A program made the translations under genes and the position numbers. A stretch of 12,487 nucleotides of DNA. Source: Candidatus Bathyarchaeota archaeon. Lineage in GTDB: Archaea; Thermoproteota; Bathyarchaeia; TCS64. The stretch lies in NCBI GenBank assembly GCA_030613835.1, contig JAUWLH010000028.1:1-12487 (forward strand), in the 5' to 3' direction. Below, piece after piece: positions 6,643-12,487 of this stretch (position 1 is the first letter of the stretch; every line of letters starts with the position of its first letter). The notes below the pieces were generated by a model. The model ran no database searches and was not told where the DNA came from. It saw only the letters and a program-made list of their open reading frames with translations.

Positions 6643-7820
6643 TTCTCGAACCACTCCTTACGGTACTTTCGCAGCTGGTCATCTGTCCAGCTCCAGCTCT
6701 TGTCCTTGCCCTCATCGTAGAAGGCCATGCGGTCTGTACAGCTGAAGCAAGGGTCGATGCCTGCCAGGACGATTGGGATGTCAGCGATGAATCCTCCCTT
6801 GAGCCTCTCAACCAGTGAGAGTAGGTTTGACATGGTGGGCGCCCTGATCTTGTGCCTGTAAGGCATGTTGGAGCCGTTGCTGATCGTGTAGTGGATCAGT
6901 TCACCTCGTTGGGCCTCGACTACATAGGCCGACTCGCCTTCGGCGACCTTGCTCATTGGGCTGAACTTTGTCCTAATCTCGCCCTCAGGGATTTTCCCCA
7001 ATATCTGTCTCTCGATCTTGATGGCCTCAAGGACCTCAAGAGCCCTGACAAGCACCTGTCCCATTACATCACCGTTATTCACCACGATGTGCTCAAAGTC
7101 AAGCTGGTCATAAATCAGATATGGGTTTAGTACCCTGATATCGCACTCGACCCCGCTGCATCTGGCGTTAGGACCGACACCGCAGAGCTTGATCATATCC
7201 GCCTTGCTTAGGTAGCCGACACCGACCGCCCTGTCAGCGATGGTTGTCTCAGTCGTGGCGATTTTGATGTAATAGTTGACCCTCTCCTCGATGACATCAA
7301 AGACTTTGTTCCACCGCGCGAAGTTAGCGCTGTTCAGGTCCCTCCTGACGCCGCCAATAGTAGGCATGGCGTAGTTGACCCTGTTGCCTGTGATTTCCTC
7401 CAGCAGGTCCATGATAAGTTCACGGTCGCGCCAGATATAGTAGAACAACGTGTCGAACCCGATCTCGTGGGCTGCGATACCCAGCCACAGCAGGTGACTG
7501 TGGAGCCTTTCAAGTTCTTGTATGAAGACCCTGATCCATTTTGCCCTCTCTGGAATCTCTATTCCTCCGGCTTCCTCGACGCTGCCCGTGTAGGCCATTT
7601 GGTGTGCGTTGCTGCATATACCGCAGACCCTTTCTGTGATGTAGAGGTTTTGGACGTAGGTCCTTGATTCCATGGCTTTTTCGATGCCGCGGTGGTTGTA
7701 ACCGATCTTTGGCTCTACGTCTATCACTATTTCCCCGTCTACCGTGAAGTAGAAGCTCTCGGGCTCCTTCAGTGCGGGGTGCTGTGGACCAATTGGGATA
7801 ACAAACTCTCTTTCACTCAT
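6639..7820 (-). CDS. nuoD: [NiFe] hydrogenase group 4 large subunit, NuoD/HycE-like
   Basis: This is the 393-residue large subunit of the connecting arm. General NuoD/group 4 motifs are GPQHPALKEP (11-20) and IGYNHRGIEKAM (39-50). Unlike complex I NuoD, it keeps the full hydrogenase active-site signature: ERVCGICSNAH (63-73; cysteines 66 and 69) and DPCFSCTDR (356-364; cysteines 358 and 361), the four ligands of the Ni-Fe centre. After R364 comes a 29-residue tail starting with methionine, matching the Arg-Met cleavage point and tail size of E. coli HycE, which HycI processes. It should therefore bind Ni-Fe and reduce protons or oxidise H2, not quinone. The downstream nuoH overlaps by four bases. 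An automated name of NADH-quinone oxidoreductase subunit D would be misleading. Confidence 0.93.
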   Translation of the reverse strand: MSEREFVIPIGPQHPALKEPESFYFTVDGEIVIDVEPKIGYNHRGIEKAMESRTYVQNLYITERVCGICSNAHQMAYTGSVEEAGGIEIPERAKWIRVFIQELERLHSHLLWLGIAAHEIGFDTLFYYIWRDRELIMDLLEEITGNRVNYAMPTIGGVRRDLNSANFARWNKVFDVIEERVNYYIKIATTETTIADRAVGVGYLSKADMIKLCGVGPNARCSGVECDIRVLNPYLIYDQLDFEHIVVNNGDVMGQVLVRALEVLEAIKIERQILGKIPEGEIRTKFSPMSKVAEGESAYVVEAQRGELIHYTISNGSNMPYRHKIRAPTMSNLLSLVERLKGGFIADIPIVLAGIDPCFSCTDRMAFYDEGKDKSWSWTDDQLRKYRKEWFEK

Positions 7821-7822
7821 TC

Positions 7823-8308
7823 CTAGTTCTCCTCCATCGCTGCGTCTGCCTTCTCCCTGATTGATTCAAGGGTCTCCTCCTTTCTTAGCGGGTACAGTCC
7901 CTCTGGCCAATCATAGTCCAGTATGAGCCTAGTTGGGTTGGGATGGCCCTCTGGGAATATGCCCATCAGGTCGTTTGCCTCTCTCTCGAAGAGGTTGGCG
8001 CCCTCGATTATGTCTGTAATCGAGGGAACCTTGGGGTCATCCTTGGGGACTGCGACCTTGAGATTTAGGCTGAAGCCCATATTTCTCAGGTGATAGACCA
8101 TCTCGTAATTATCAGGATAGTCTACCGGTGAAATTGTAGTGATATGAACGAAACCCAGATCTTTCAGGTGCTGTACCACCTCGCGTAGTTTCTCGCGTGT
8201 CGTGCGTATGTACGCCCTGTTGAAGAAGGGGTGAACTACATCAGACATTCCGTGGTTTATCAGTTCCTTTAGGAACTTTGTTTGCTCTTCCATACTCATT
8301 TTCTTCAC
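7823..8308 (-). CDS. nuoC: Connecting-arm subunit, NuoC/HycE N-terminal-like
   Basis: This 161-residue protein belongs to the 30-kDa complex I subunit family, which packs against NuoD and NuoB and helps assembly. The family signature is near the C-terminus: NLFEREANDLMGIFPEGHP (105-123) followed by LDYDWPEGLYPLRKEE (130-145). It stands alone rather than fused to the large subunit as in HycE. The annotated start is a GTG at 8308, two bases after the nuoB stop and with ggat about seven bases upstream. In-frame ATG codons at 8299 and 8293 are good alternatives, so the first few residues are uncertain. Confidence 0.9.
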   Translation of the reverse strand: MKKMSMEEQTKFLKELINHGMSDVVHPFFNRAYIRTTREKLREVVQHLKDLGFVHITTISPVDYPDNYEMVYHLRNMGFSLNLKVAVPKDDPKVPSITDIIEGANLFEREANDLMGIFPEGHPNPTRLILDYDWPEGLYPLRKEETLESIREKADAAMEEN

Positions 8309-8309
8309 T

Positions 8310-8729
8310 TTAGTATCCGATACTCATCAGTAGCTTCACTATGCCGTCCAGTATGGCCTCCGGCCTCGGTGGACAGCCTGGGATGAACGCATCAACTGGG
8401 ATGAATTTGTCAATGCCGTCCATGGAGTTGTAGCAGTTCTGGAAGACCCCGCCACTGATGGCGCAGCTTCCAATGGCTACAACGAACTTTGGCGCCGGCA
8501 TTTGTTCATAGATCCTCACTAGGCGCTTCCTGATCTTCCTCGGGACGCTCCCGGAGACGACCATTACGTCTGCGTGTCTGGGTGATCCCCTGAGTAATGC
8601 TCCAAAACGCTCAACATCGAACCTGGGTGTCAGCACCTCAACCGTTTCGATATCGCAGCCGTTGCATGCGCCAGCGTTGAAGTGGATTAGCCAGGGCGAG
8701 CGTGTTCTTGCCCATGTGATTATACTCAT
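8310..8729 (-). CDS. nuoB: [NiFe] hydrogenase group 4 small subunit, NuoB-like
   Basis: This 139-residue protein holds the [4Fe-4S] cluster next to the active site (N2 in complex I, proximal in hydrogenases). Its ligands are C22 and C25 in GACNGCDIE, C89 in AIGSCAISGGVF and C119 in FIPGCPPRPE. The first pair is spaced CxxC, as in group 4 hydrogenases such as Hyc, Ech and Mbh. Complex I NuoB has two adjacent cysteines at this place. This agrees with the intact Ni ligands of the neighbouring large subunit. The ATG at 8729 lies three bases after the nuoA stop. Confidence 0.93.
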   Translation of the reverse strand: MSIITWARTRSPWLIHFNAGACNGCDIETVEVLTPRFDVERFGALLRGSPRHADVMVVSGSVPRKIRKRLVRIYEQMPAPKFVVAIGSCAISGGVFQNCYNSMDGIDKFIPVDAFIPGCPPRPEAILDGIVKLLMSIGY

Positions 8730-8732
8730 TCT

Positions 8733-9068
8733 CTATTGCCTCCATGTGTAGGTAAGTATCCCTATGGAGACTAAGCTTGTACCAGCGTAGAACAAGGGCA
8801 GGAGCAGATTCACAGGCTTTGCGATGGTCGTGGCGAGCACGAATCCCAGAACGTCAAAGATCATGAAGTATACAGCGTAGACGAAAAAGTTCTCTACGTT
8901 CATCCTAATCCTGGTGGCTGGCACTGGCTCTCCACAAGCGTATGAGGCTAGCTTCCCTAACGTGTCCGGGCTCTTTGCGCTGAGCTCATTTCCGATGCTC
9001 ATGACAAAGAGAGCGACCATTATGGCTAGACCCATAATAATAGTAAATCCTGTTAGACCTACCAGCAA
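8733..9068 (-). CDS. nuoA: Membrane subunit NuoA/ND3-like
   Basis: This 111-residue protein has three predicted helices, with the NuoA/ND3 loop between the first two: SYACGEP (42-48), then RIRMNVENFFVYAVYFMIFD (53-72). The loop cysteine C45 matches the ND3 switch cysteine of YECG. The usual FDxE after helix 2 is FDVL here, so its glutamate is lost. The first gene of the minus operon, it seems to start at TTG 9068: no ATG or GTG lies upstream in frame, and gaggt sits about eight bases before the TTG. A start at the internal ATG (residue 12) would cut into helix 1. NuoA is a complex I hallmark, and its presence beside hydrogenase subunits is notable. Confidence 0.85.
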   Translation of the reverse strand: MLVGLTGFTIIMGLAIMVALFVMSIGNELSAKSPDTLGKLASYACGEPVPATRIRMNVENFFVYAVYFMIFDVLGFVLATTIAKPVNLLLPLFYAGTSLVSIGILTYTWRQ

Positions 9069-9100
9069 ACTTTGTACCTCAACATAGCCTTTATTGAGAG

Positions 9101-9110
9101 CTTAAAAAGA
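9101..9110 (-). promoter_or_regulatory. Putative TATA box of the nuoA-I operon
   Basis: The minus strand reads tctttttaag here, about 37 bases before the nuoA TTG. Transcription would begin near 9079, leaving a very short leader that starts close to the gaggt Shine-Dalgarno site. Confidence 0.35.
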
Positions 9111-9144
9111 TTTAGAAAGGACACACATTCCTCTTATGATTTAA

Positions 9145-9160
9145 TTTAAGCATGCTTAAA
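9145..9160. promoter_or_regulatory. Perfect 16-base palindrome between divergent operons
   Basis: The sequence tttaagcatgcttaaa is a perfect inverted repeat without spacer. It lies between the nuoA-I promoter (about 40 bases away) and the nuoJ-L promoter (about 100 bases away) in an AT-rich region without genes. It looks like an operator for a dimeric regulator that could control both halves of the complex. No regulator gene is adjacent. Confidence 0.5.
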
Positions 9161-9257
9161 AACAGCTCTTTCAGTGTTATGAGTAATTATTATACTTATT
9201 TTGAAATAATCTTTTATATTTTCTGAAGAAATAAAAAAACAGCAAAAAAGAGGGAAA

Positions 9258-9265
9258 TTTTTATA
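9258..9265 (+). promoter_or_regulatory. Putative TATA box of the nuoJ-L operon
   Basis: The sequence tttttata follows a purine-rich stretch (agaggga), as expected of a BRE-TATA pair. Transcription would start near 9288 and give a leader of about 23 bases containing ggggagt before the ATG at 9311. An upstream TTG at 9266 would lie before this start point, which argues against it as the initiator. Another T/A-rich box at about 9209-9218 is an alternative. Confidence 0.45.
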
Positions 9266-9310
9266 TTGATTGCAGAGATAGGTAGACGATTCAAGATTAG
9301 GGGAGTTGCA

Positions 9311-9559
9311 ATGGCATCAGAGATAGTTCAAATTGTACTTATCGCCACGACACTCATATTCGCCTTGATGGCAGCTGGCCTAGATGATATTCTATTCGCA
9401 GCCCTGAGTTTGGGTGGGATGAGCATCTGTCTGGGTGGCCTATACTGGACGATGAATGCCCCGTACGTGGGCCTCTTCCAGATGCTAATTTATGGCGGAG
9501 CAGTGGTTGTGCTGTTTGTCTCCGTGATCATGTTTGTCAGGAGTGAGGAAATTGAGTGA
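9311..9559 (+). CDS. nuoJ: NuoJ N-terminal half (NuoJ1)
   Basis: This 82-residue membrane protein corresponds to the first three helices of NuoJ. The signature is APYVGLFQMLIYGGAVVVLF, matching the third-helix motif (YVGAVAVLFLFVIM) whose bulge moves during complex I turnover. It ends soon after this helix, so the remainder of NuoJ comes from the next gene, as in archaeal FpoJ1/J2. The ATG at 9311 has ggggagt at 9300-9306. A TTG at 9266 would add 15 residues but lies too close to the TATA box. It opens the plus-strand operon. Confidence 0.85.
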   Translation: MASEIVQIVLIATTLIFALMAAGLDDILFAALSLGGMSICLGGLYWTMNAPYVGLFQMLIYGGAVVVLFVSVIMFVRSEEIE

Positions 9560-9824
9560 CATAAAACCTAGCAAAATAGTGGGAGTTGTCCTCTCGGTTC
9601 TTATCTTCGCGTCTTTCATGGTTATTCTCGCACGTGAGCCTTTCCCGAGTTCAACTTCGGCTCACAGTGAGTTCGTACCCACACAGCCAGGTGGGGAGAT
9701 AGGCATCGCGATGAGTAAATTCCTCTGGGACTTTAGAGGCTTTGACCTCACGTTCCAGACCCTCATACTTTTCACGACAGCGATATGCTGTCTCGCACTA
9801 CTAAAAGAGGAGATCCACAAATGA
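9552..9824 (+). CDS. nuoJ: NuoJ C-terminal half (NuoJ2)
   Basis: This protein of about 90 residues has two helices joined by a polar loop (residues about 29-53), resembling the C-terminal part of NuoJ, with a final helix TLILFTTAICCLALLKEE. I place the start at the TTG at 9552: it overlaps the nuoJ1 stop, and aggag at 9539-9543 lies eight bases upstream. GTG 9543 and TTG 9534 are alternative in-frame starts. Its stop overlaps the nuoK ATG. By itself it has little sequence signature; the identification depends on length, hydropathy and position. Confidence 0.75.
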   Translation: MSDIKPSKIVGVVLSVLIFASFMVILAREPFPSSTSAHSEFVPTQPGGEIGIAMSKFLWDFRGFDLTFQTLILFTTAICCLALLKEEIHK

Positions 9825-10135
9825 TCGATGAGACTGTTTGGCTCGGCACTGCCTTCGCTTTGTTCGCGATTGGCCTATACTGCGTCAGTAAACCCAACAT
9901 GATCAGGATTTTCCTAGGCATCGAGATGATACTCAACTCAGGTAACTTCTTGTTCATCTACTTCGCGCAGGTAAACGCGACGGTGGGCTACATCGACCCC
10001 CTGGGTCAGAGCATAGTCTTCATGAGCATAGTTACCGGGGGATGCGTGGTGGCCATCGGCCTGGCACTTATAGTGAATGCTTACAGGCAGTTCAAGACCA
10101 CTGACTCGCGTGAACTAAGGAGGCTCAAATGGTGA
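9821..10135 (+). CDS. nuoK: NuoK/MrpC-like membrane subunit
   Basis: This 104-residue protein has three helices. FLGIEMILNSGNFLFI (31-46) matches helix 2 of NuoK and MrpC, with the conserved membrane glutamate at E35. The segment before helix 3, DPLGQSIVFMSIVTGG, follows the MrpC/MbhG pattern (DPLPQALVLTAIVI) better than NuoK. The second glutamate of NuoK helix 3 (AAAEAAIGLAL) is not seen; the equivalent stretch reads GGCVVAIGLAL. The ATG at 9821 overlaps the nuoJ2 stop as ATGA and has agagg/ggaga just upstream. A longer reading from 9785 would overlap nuoJ2 with no added motif. Confidence 0.88.
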   Translation: MIDETVWLGTAFALFAIGLYCVSKPNMIRIFLGIEMILNSGNFLFIYFAQVNATVGYIDPLGQSIVFMSIVTGGCVVAIGLALIVNAYRQFKTTDSRELRRLKW

Positions 10136-11613
10136 TACCTCCAGCACTTTACTATTTGTTCGCGCCTTTCCTCATGGGTATCATCGGCGTGCTAGCCGAT
10201 AAATTCAAGGCGCCAAAGCTCAGGGACGGGGTAGCTATCCTCGTCAGCATTTGGGGTCTGGTTAGCGTCTGGATGTTATACAATATGGGTGTAGCTTCGG
10301 GCGATATCCTAGTGTTCAACATCGGTGGTAACCCGCCGTTGGGGGCATGCTTCGAGATCGATTTAATGAGCATCTACTTCGCTGGAAGTGCCGCATTCCT
10401 CGGTTTACTGGTGACCATTTACAGCTATACGTACATGGATCACGATACTAGGCTAACCGAATACTATGCACTGCTGTGCGCGATCACGGTAGGCATGATA
10501 GGCATTACCTTCGCAGGTGACATGTTCACCATGTTCATCTTCTGGGAGATGATGGGCATTGCGAGCTACAGTCTAGTGAGCTTCAGGAAAGACAGCCCTG
10601 GCCCAGTCGAGGCAGGCTTCAAGTACATGGTCATGGGAAGCGTCGGAAGCGTCGTACTGTTCTTCGGGATGGCGCTCATCTATGGCATGTCCGGCACCTT
10701 GAACTACGCCGTATTGGCTTCAAGCTTCAGGGGGGCAGTCCTCACACCATGGACGACGCTGGTATTCTCAACATTAATCGTCGGCTTCGGCGTAAAATCC
10801 GCTATAGTACCCATGCACACATGGCTACCTGACGCGCACCCGGAGGCACCGAGCCCCATAAGCGCTTTGCTGTCGGGCATCGTCATCGAGACGGGCCTCT
10901 ACGCGATGATCCGTGTGTTCTTCGTGCTATACGAGCCATCGGTGTTCAGACTTCCAATCGCCGCGCTCGCGGCGATCACGATGACTCTGGGCAACTTGCT
11001 GGCCCTATTCCAGCCAGACCTAAAGCGGATGTTAGCCTACTCAAGCATTGCCCAGATCGGGTACATGCTCATAGGGTTGTCCACTGGCAGCAAGATGGGG
11101 CTACAGGGGCTCTTCCTTCACGTGTTCACACACTCGATGATGAAGGGTCTCGCATTCCTGGCCGCGGGCTCGCTTGTCCACGAGAGTCAGACAAGGAACA
11201 TAGACGACCTCAAGGGAATCGGGCGTTACATGCCCTACACGACCCTTGGGCTCTTCATATCCTTCATGGGTCTCGGAGGCGTACCTGGGACAGGCGGCTT
11301 CATAAGCAAGTTCATACTGTTTGGCTCGGCCATCCAGTCAGGGATGATCTGGCTAACCGTGCTGGGTGTTCTAAACAGCGCGCTCTCAATGGGCTACTAC
11401 CTGAAGGTCATCAAGACACTGATCTCAAGCCCCGTTGGCTCGATCAAGGGGGCCAAGGAGGCACCAGCCATGATGGTGGGCGTTACGATCGTCATGACTC
11501 TGCTGGTGATACTGGTGGGCTTGTACCCCGAGCCCATGGTGAACCTCGCCAAACAAGCATCGGAGTCACTGTTTAGCGGGCTCGACGCTTACATAGGAGC
11601 GATTCTAGGATGA
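10129..11613 (+). CDS. Antiporter-like subunit, MrpD/MbhH/NuoN type
   Basis: This 494-residue protein with about 14 helices belongs to the proton-conducting antiporter family shared by NuoL/M/N, MrpA/D and hydrogenases. Key residues: E140 in FWEMM (TM5), K223 in GVKSAIVPMHTWLPDAHPEA (TM7), and K394 in GGFISKF (TM12). The run HTWLPDAHPEAPSPISALLSG is typical of MrpD and MbhH, closer than NuoM or NuoN. In TM8 the usual lysine (SGVVIKTG) is a glutamate, E254 in SGIVIETG. TM11 has HVFTHSMMKGLAFL with the expected histidines and lysine. It starts at ATG 10129, overlapping the nuoK stop, after aaggagg at 10117-10123, and its stop overlaps the nuoL ATG. By position it could also be called NuoM or NuoN. 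Confidence 0.88.
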   Translation: MVIPPALYYLFAPFLMGIIGVLADKFKAPKLRDGVAILVSIWGLVSVWMLYNMGVASGDILVFNIGGNPPLGACFEIDLMSIYFAGSAAFLGLLVTIYSYTYMDHDTRLTEYYALLCAITVGMIGITFAGDMFTMFIFWEMMGIASYSLVSFRKDSPGPVEAGFKYMVMGSVGSVVLFFGMALIYGMSGTLNYAVLASSFRGAVLTPWTTLVFSTLIVGFGVKSAIVPMHTWLPDAHPEAPSPISALLSGIVIETGLYAMIRVFFVLYEPSVFRLPIAALAAITMTLGNLLALFQPDLKRMLAYSSIAQIGYMLIGLSTGSKMGLQGLFLHVFTHSMMKGLAFLAAGSLVHESQTRNIDDLKGIGRYMPYTTLGLFISFMGLGGVPGTGGFISKFILFGSAIQSGMIWLTVLGVLNSALSMGYYLKVIKTLISSPVGSIKGAKEAPAMMVGVTIVMTLLVILVGLYPEPMVNLAKQASESLFSGLDAYIGAILG

Positions 11614-12487
11614 TAATCAACGTTTTATCAAGTGATACAGTGGTAACTGAGGCAGGCTTTGCTCTGGTAATCAAATACTGGCCGGCCTTCCTCTGCTGGG
11701 TAATCCCCATGCTAGGAGCGGTCTTGATGCCCGTGTTCGCCAAGTTTGGTAACAAGTTCAGAGACATGATGGCGGTAATATTCGGCGCAGGAGCTGCGAT
11801 ATCCGCCCTCTCCATGGTCCCATGGTTGTTATCAGGCAACACTCCTGGTGATGTCAAGATCTTTAACTGGATTAATTTCGCCGGCAACCCGTTGGAGATG
11901 GGCGTGTTGGTTGACCCTATAACCATCCTAATCGTTAACGTGGTAGCGTGCATTAGCTTCCTGATCATCGTCTACTCGACGAGCTACATGCAAGGGGATG
12001 AGAACCTAACAAGGTTCTGGTTCTTCTTCCTGTTCTTCCTGGGCAGCATGCTCTTGCTGGTTGTGAGCAACAACCTGATACAGACCATGATCGGCTGGGA
12101 GGGCGTAGGGATATGCAGCTACGGGCTCATTGGCTACTATTACAGGGACGCAAAGGAGCGCTGGCTCGGAGGACCCGAGCCCACTCCCATGTACCCACCA
12201 AGCCACGCTGGGATGAAAGCCTTCGTGGTGACGGGAGTCGGTGATGTGTTCATCCTGGCATCGATATTCATCATATTCAACTTCGCCGGGACGCTCAACT
12301 ACACCGAGCTCATACAGACCGCACCCGTGTGGCTGACCGAGATGAGCCAATACCCAGGGCTGATCGCCTTAACCGCGATCCTATTCTTGGGAGGTCCCAT
12401 CGGCAAGTCAGCCCAGAGCCCGCTCCAGGCGGGGCTACCTGAGGCCATGGCTGGCCCGACGAGCGTATCTGCGCTCATCCACGCCGC
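11610..12487 (+). CDS. nuoL: Antiporter-like subunit NuoL, cut by window end
   Basis: The first 292 codons are present; the 3' end lies beyond the window. NuoL is the distal ion-pumping subunit with the lateral helix. Identification: VDPITILIVNVV (101-112), STSYMQGDENLTRFWFFFLF (123-142), MIGWEGVGICSYGLIGYYY (160-178; TM5 glutamate E164), and PIGKSAQSPLQ (263-273; TM7 lysine K266) followed by AMAGPTSVSALIHA. The conserved PLHTWLPDAM is PLQAGLPEAM here, so the histidine and tryptophan are replaced. An insertion of about 15 residues with a PPSH stretch (186-199) precedes KAFVVTGVGD, where most NuoL proteins read NRVGD. The ATG overlaps the stop of the previous gene (ATGA). Confidence 0.92.
   Translation, partial: MIINVLSSDTVVTEAGFALVIKYWPAFLCWVIPMLGAVLMPVFAKFGNKFRDMMAVIFGAGAAISALSMVPWLLSGNTPGDVKIFNWINFAGNPLEMGVLVDPITILIVNVVACISFLIIVYSTSYMQGDENLTRFWFFFLFFLGSMLLLVVSNNLIQTMIGWEGVGICSYGLIGYYYRDAKERWLGGPEPTPMYPPSHAGMKAFVVTGVGDVFILASIFIIFNFAGTLNYTELIQTAPVWLTEMSQYPGLIALTAILFLGGPIGKSAQSPLQAGLPEAMAGPTSVSALIHA

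Noticed and set aside
5247..12487. Ordinary respiratory complex I or Fpo
   Set aside because: The NuoD-like subunit keeps both CxxC nickel motifs and a cleavable tail, and the NuoB-like subunit has CxxC spacing; both features are lost in quinone-reducing enzymes.
5247..12487. Ehr-type complex (energy-converting hydrogenase-related, without Ni ligands)
   Set aside because: All four nickel ligand cysteines are present in the large subunit, and a HycI protease is adjacent.
1..12487. CRISPR arrays, tRNA or rRNA genes, insertion sequences
   Set aside because: No regular direct repeats with spacers, no cloverleaf-like gene, and no transposase frame or flanking inverted repeats were seen.

Overview
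The window looks archaeal. It carries an 11-subunit complex I-like gene set with no NADH-oxidising module (no nuoE, nuoF or nuoG in view), nuoJ split into two short genes, A/T-rich TATA-type boxes placed about 26-28 bases before start codons that lack a Shine-Dalgarno site (leaderless transcripts), and a luciferase-like oxidoreductase of the type that often uses F420. A Thermoproteota-type lineage is a reasonable guess, but nothing here fixes the phylum.

Layout. Positions 1-720 hold no intact gene; the first ~380 bases look like a decayed membrane-protein gene. A mobA-like gene for molybdenum cofactor guanylylation follows (721-1331), broken by a one-base frameshift. After another gene-poor stretch (1332-1804) come a nitroreductase (+) and an MFS transporter (-) that meet tail to tail at a dyad shared by both stop codons. 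The MFS gene is divergent from a luciferase-like (LLM) oxidoreductase (+), which is followed by a HycI-type hydrogenase maturation protease (+).

The main feature is a complex I-like locus at 5247-12487, arranged as two divergent operons. The minus-strand operon reads nuoA-B-C-D-H-I (connecting arm plus membrane anchor). The plus-strand operon reads nuoJ1-J2-K, an MrpD/NuoN-like antiporter subunit, then nuoL (cut by the window end). They share a 242-base AT-rich intergenic region with a perfect 16-base palindrome.

The key point is that the catalytic subunits are hydrogenase-type rather than quinone-type. The NuoD-like subunit keeps all four nickel-ligand cysteines (RVCGIC near the N-terminus, DPCFSC near the C-terminus) and has a 29-residue tail beginning at an Arg-Met junction like the one processed by HycI in E. 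coli HycE. The NuoB-like subunit has a CxxC cluster motif instead of the tandem cysteines of complex I. The maturation protease lies just past the nuoI end. The locus therefore most likely encodes a group 4 membrane-bound [NiFe] hydrogenase that couples H2 formation or oxidation (probably with ferredoxin) to ion pumping, but with a complex I-like subunit inventory: NuoA, split NuoJ and NuoL alongside MrpC/MrpD-like K and N subunits. It has the appearance of an intermediate between membrane-bound hydrogenases and respiratory complex I.
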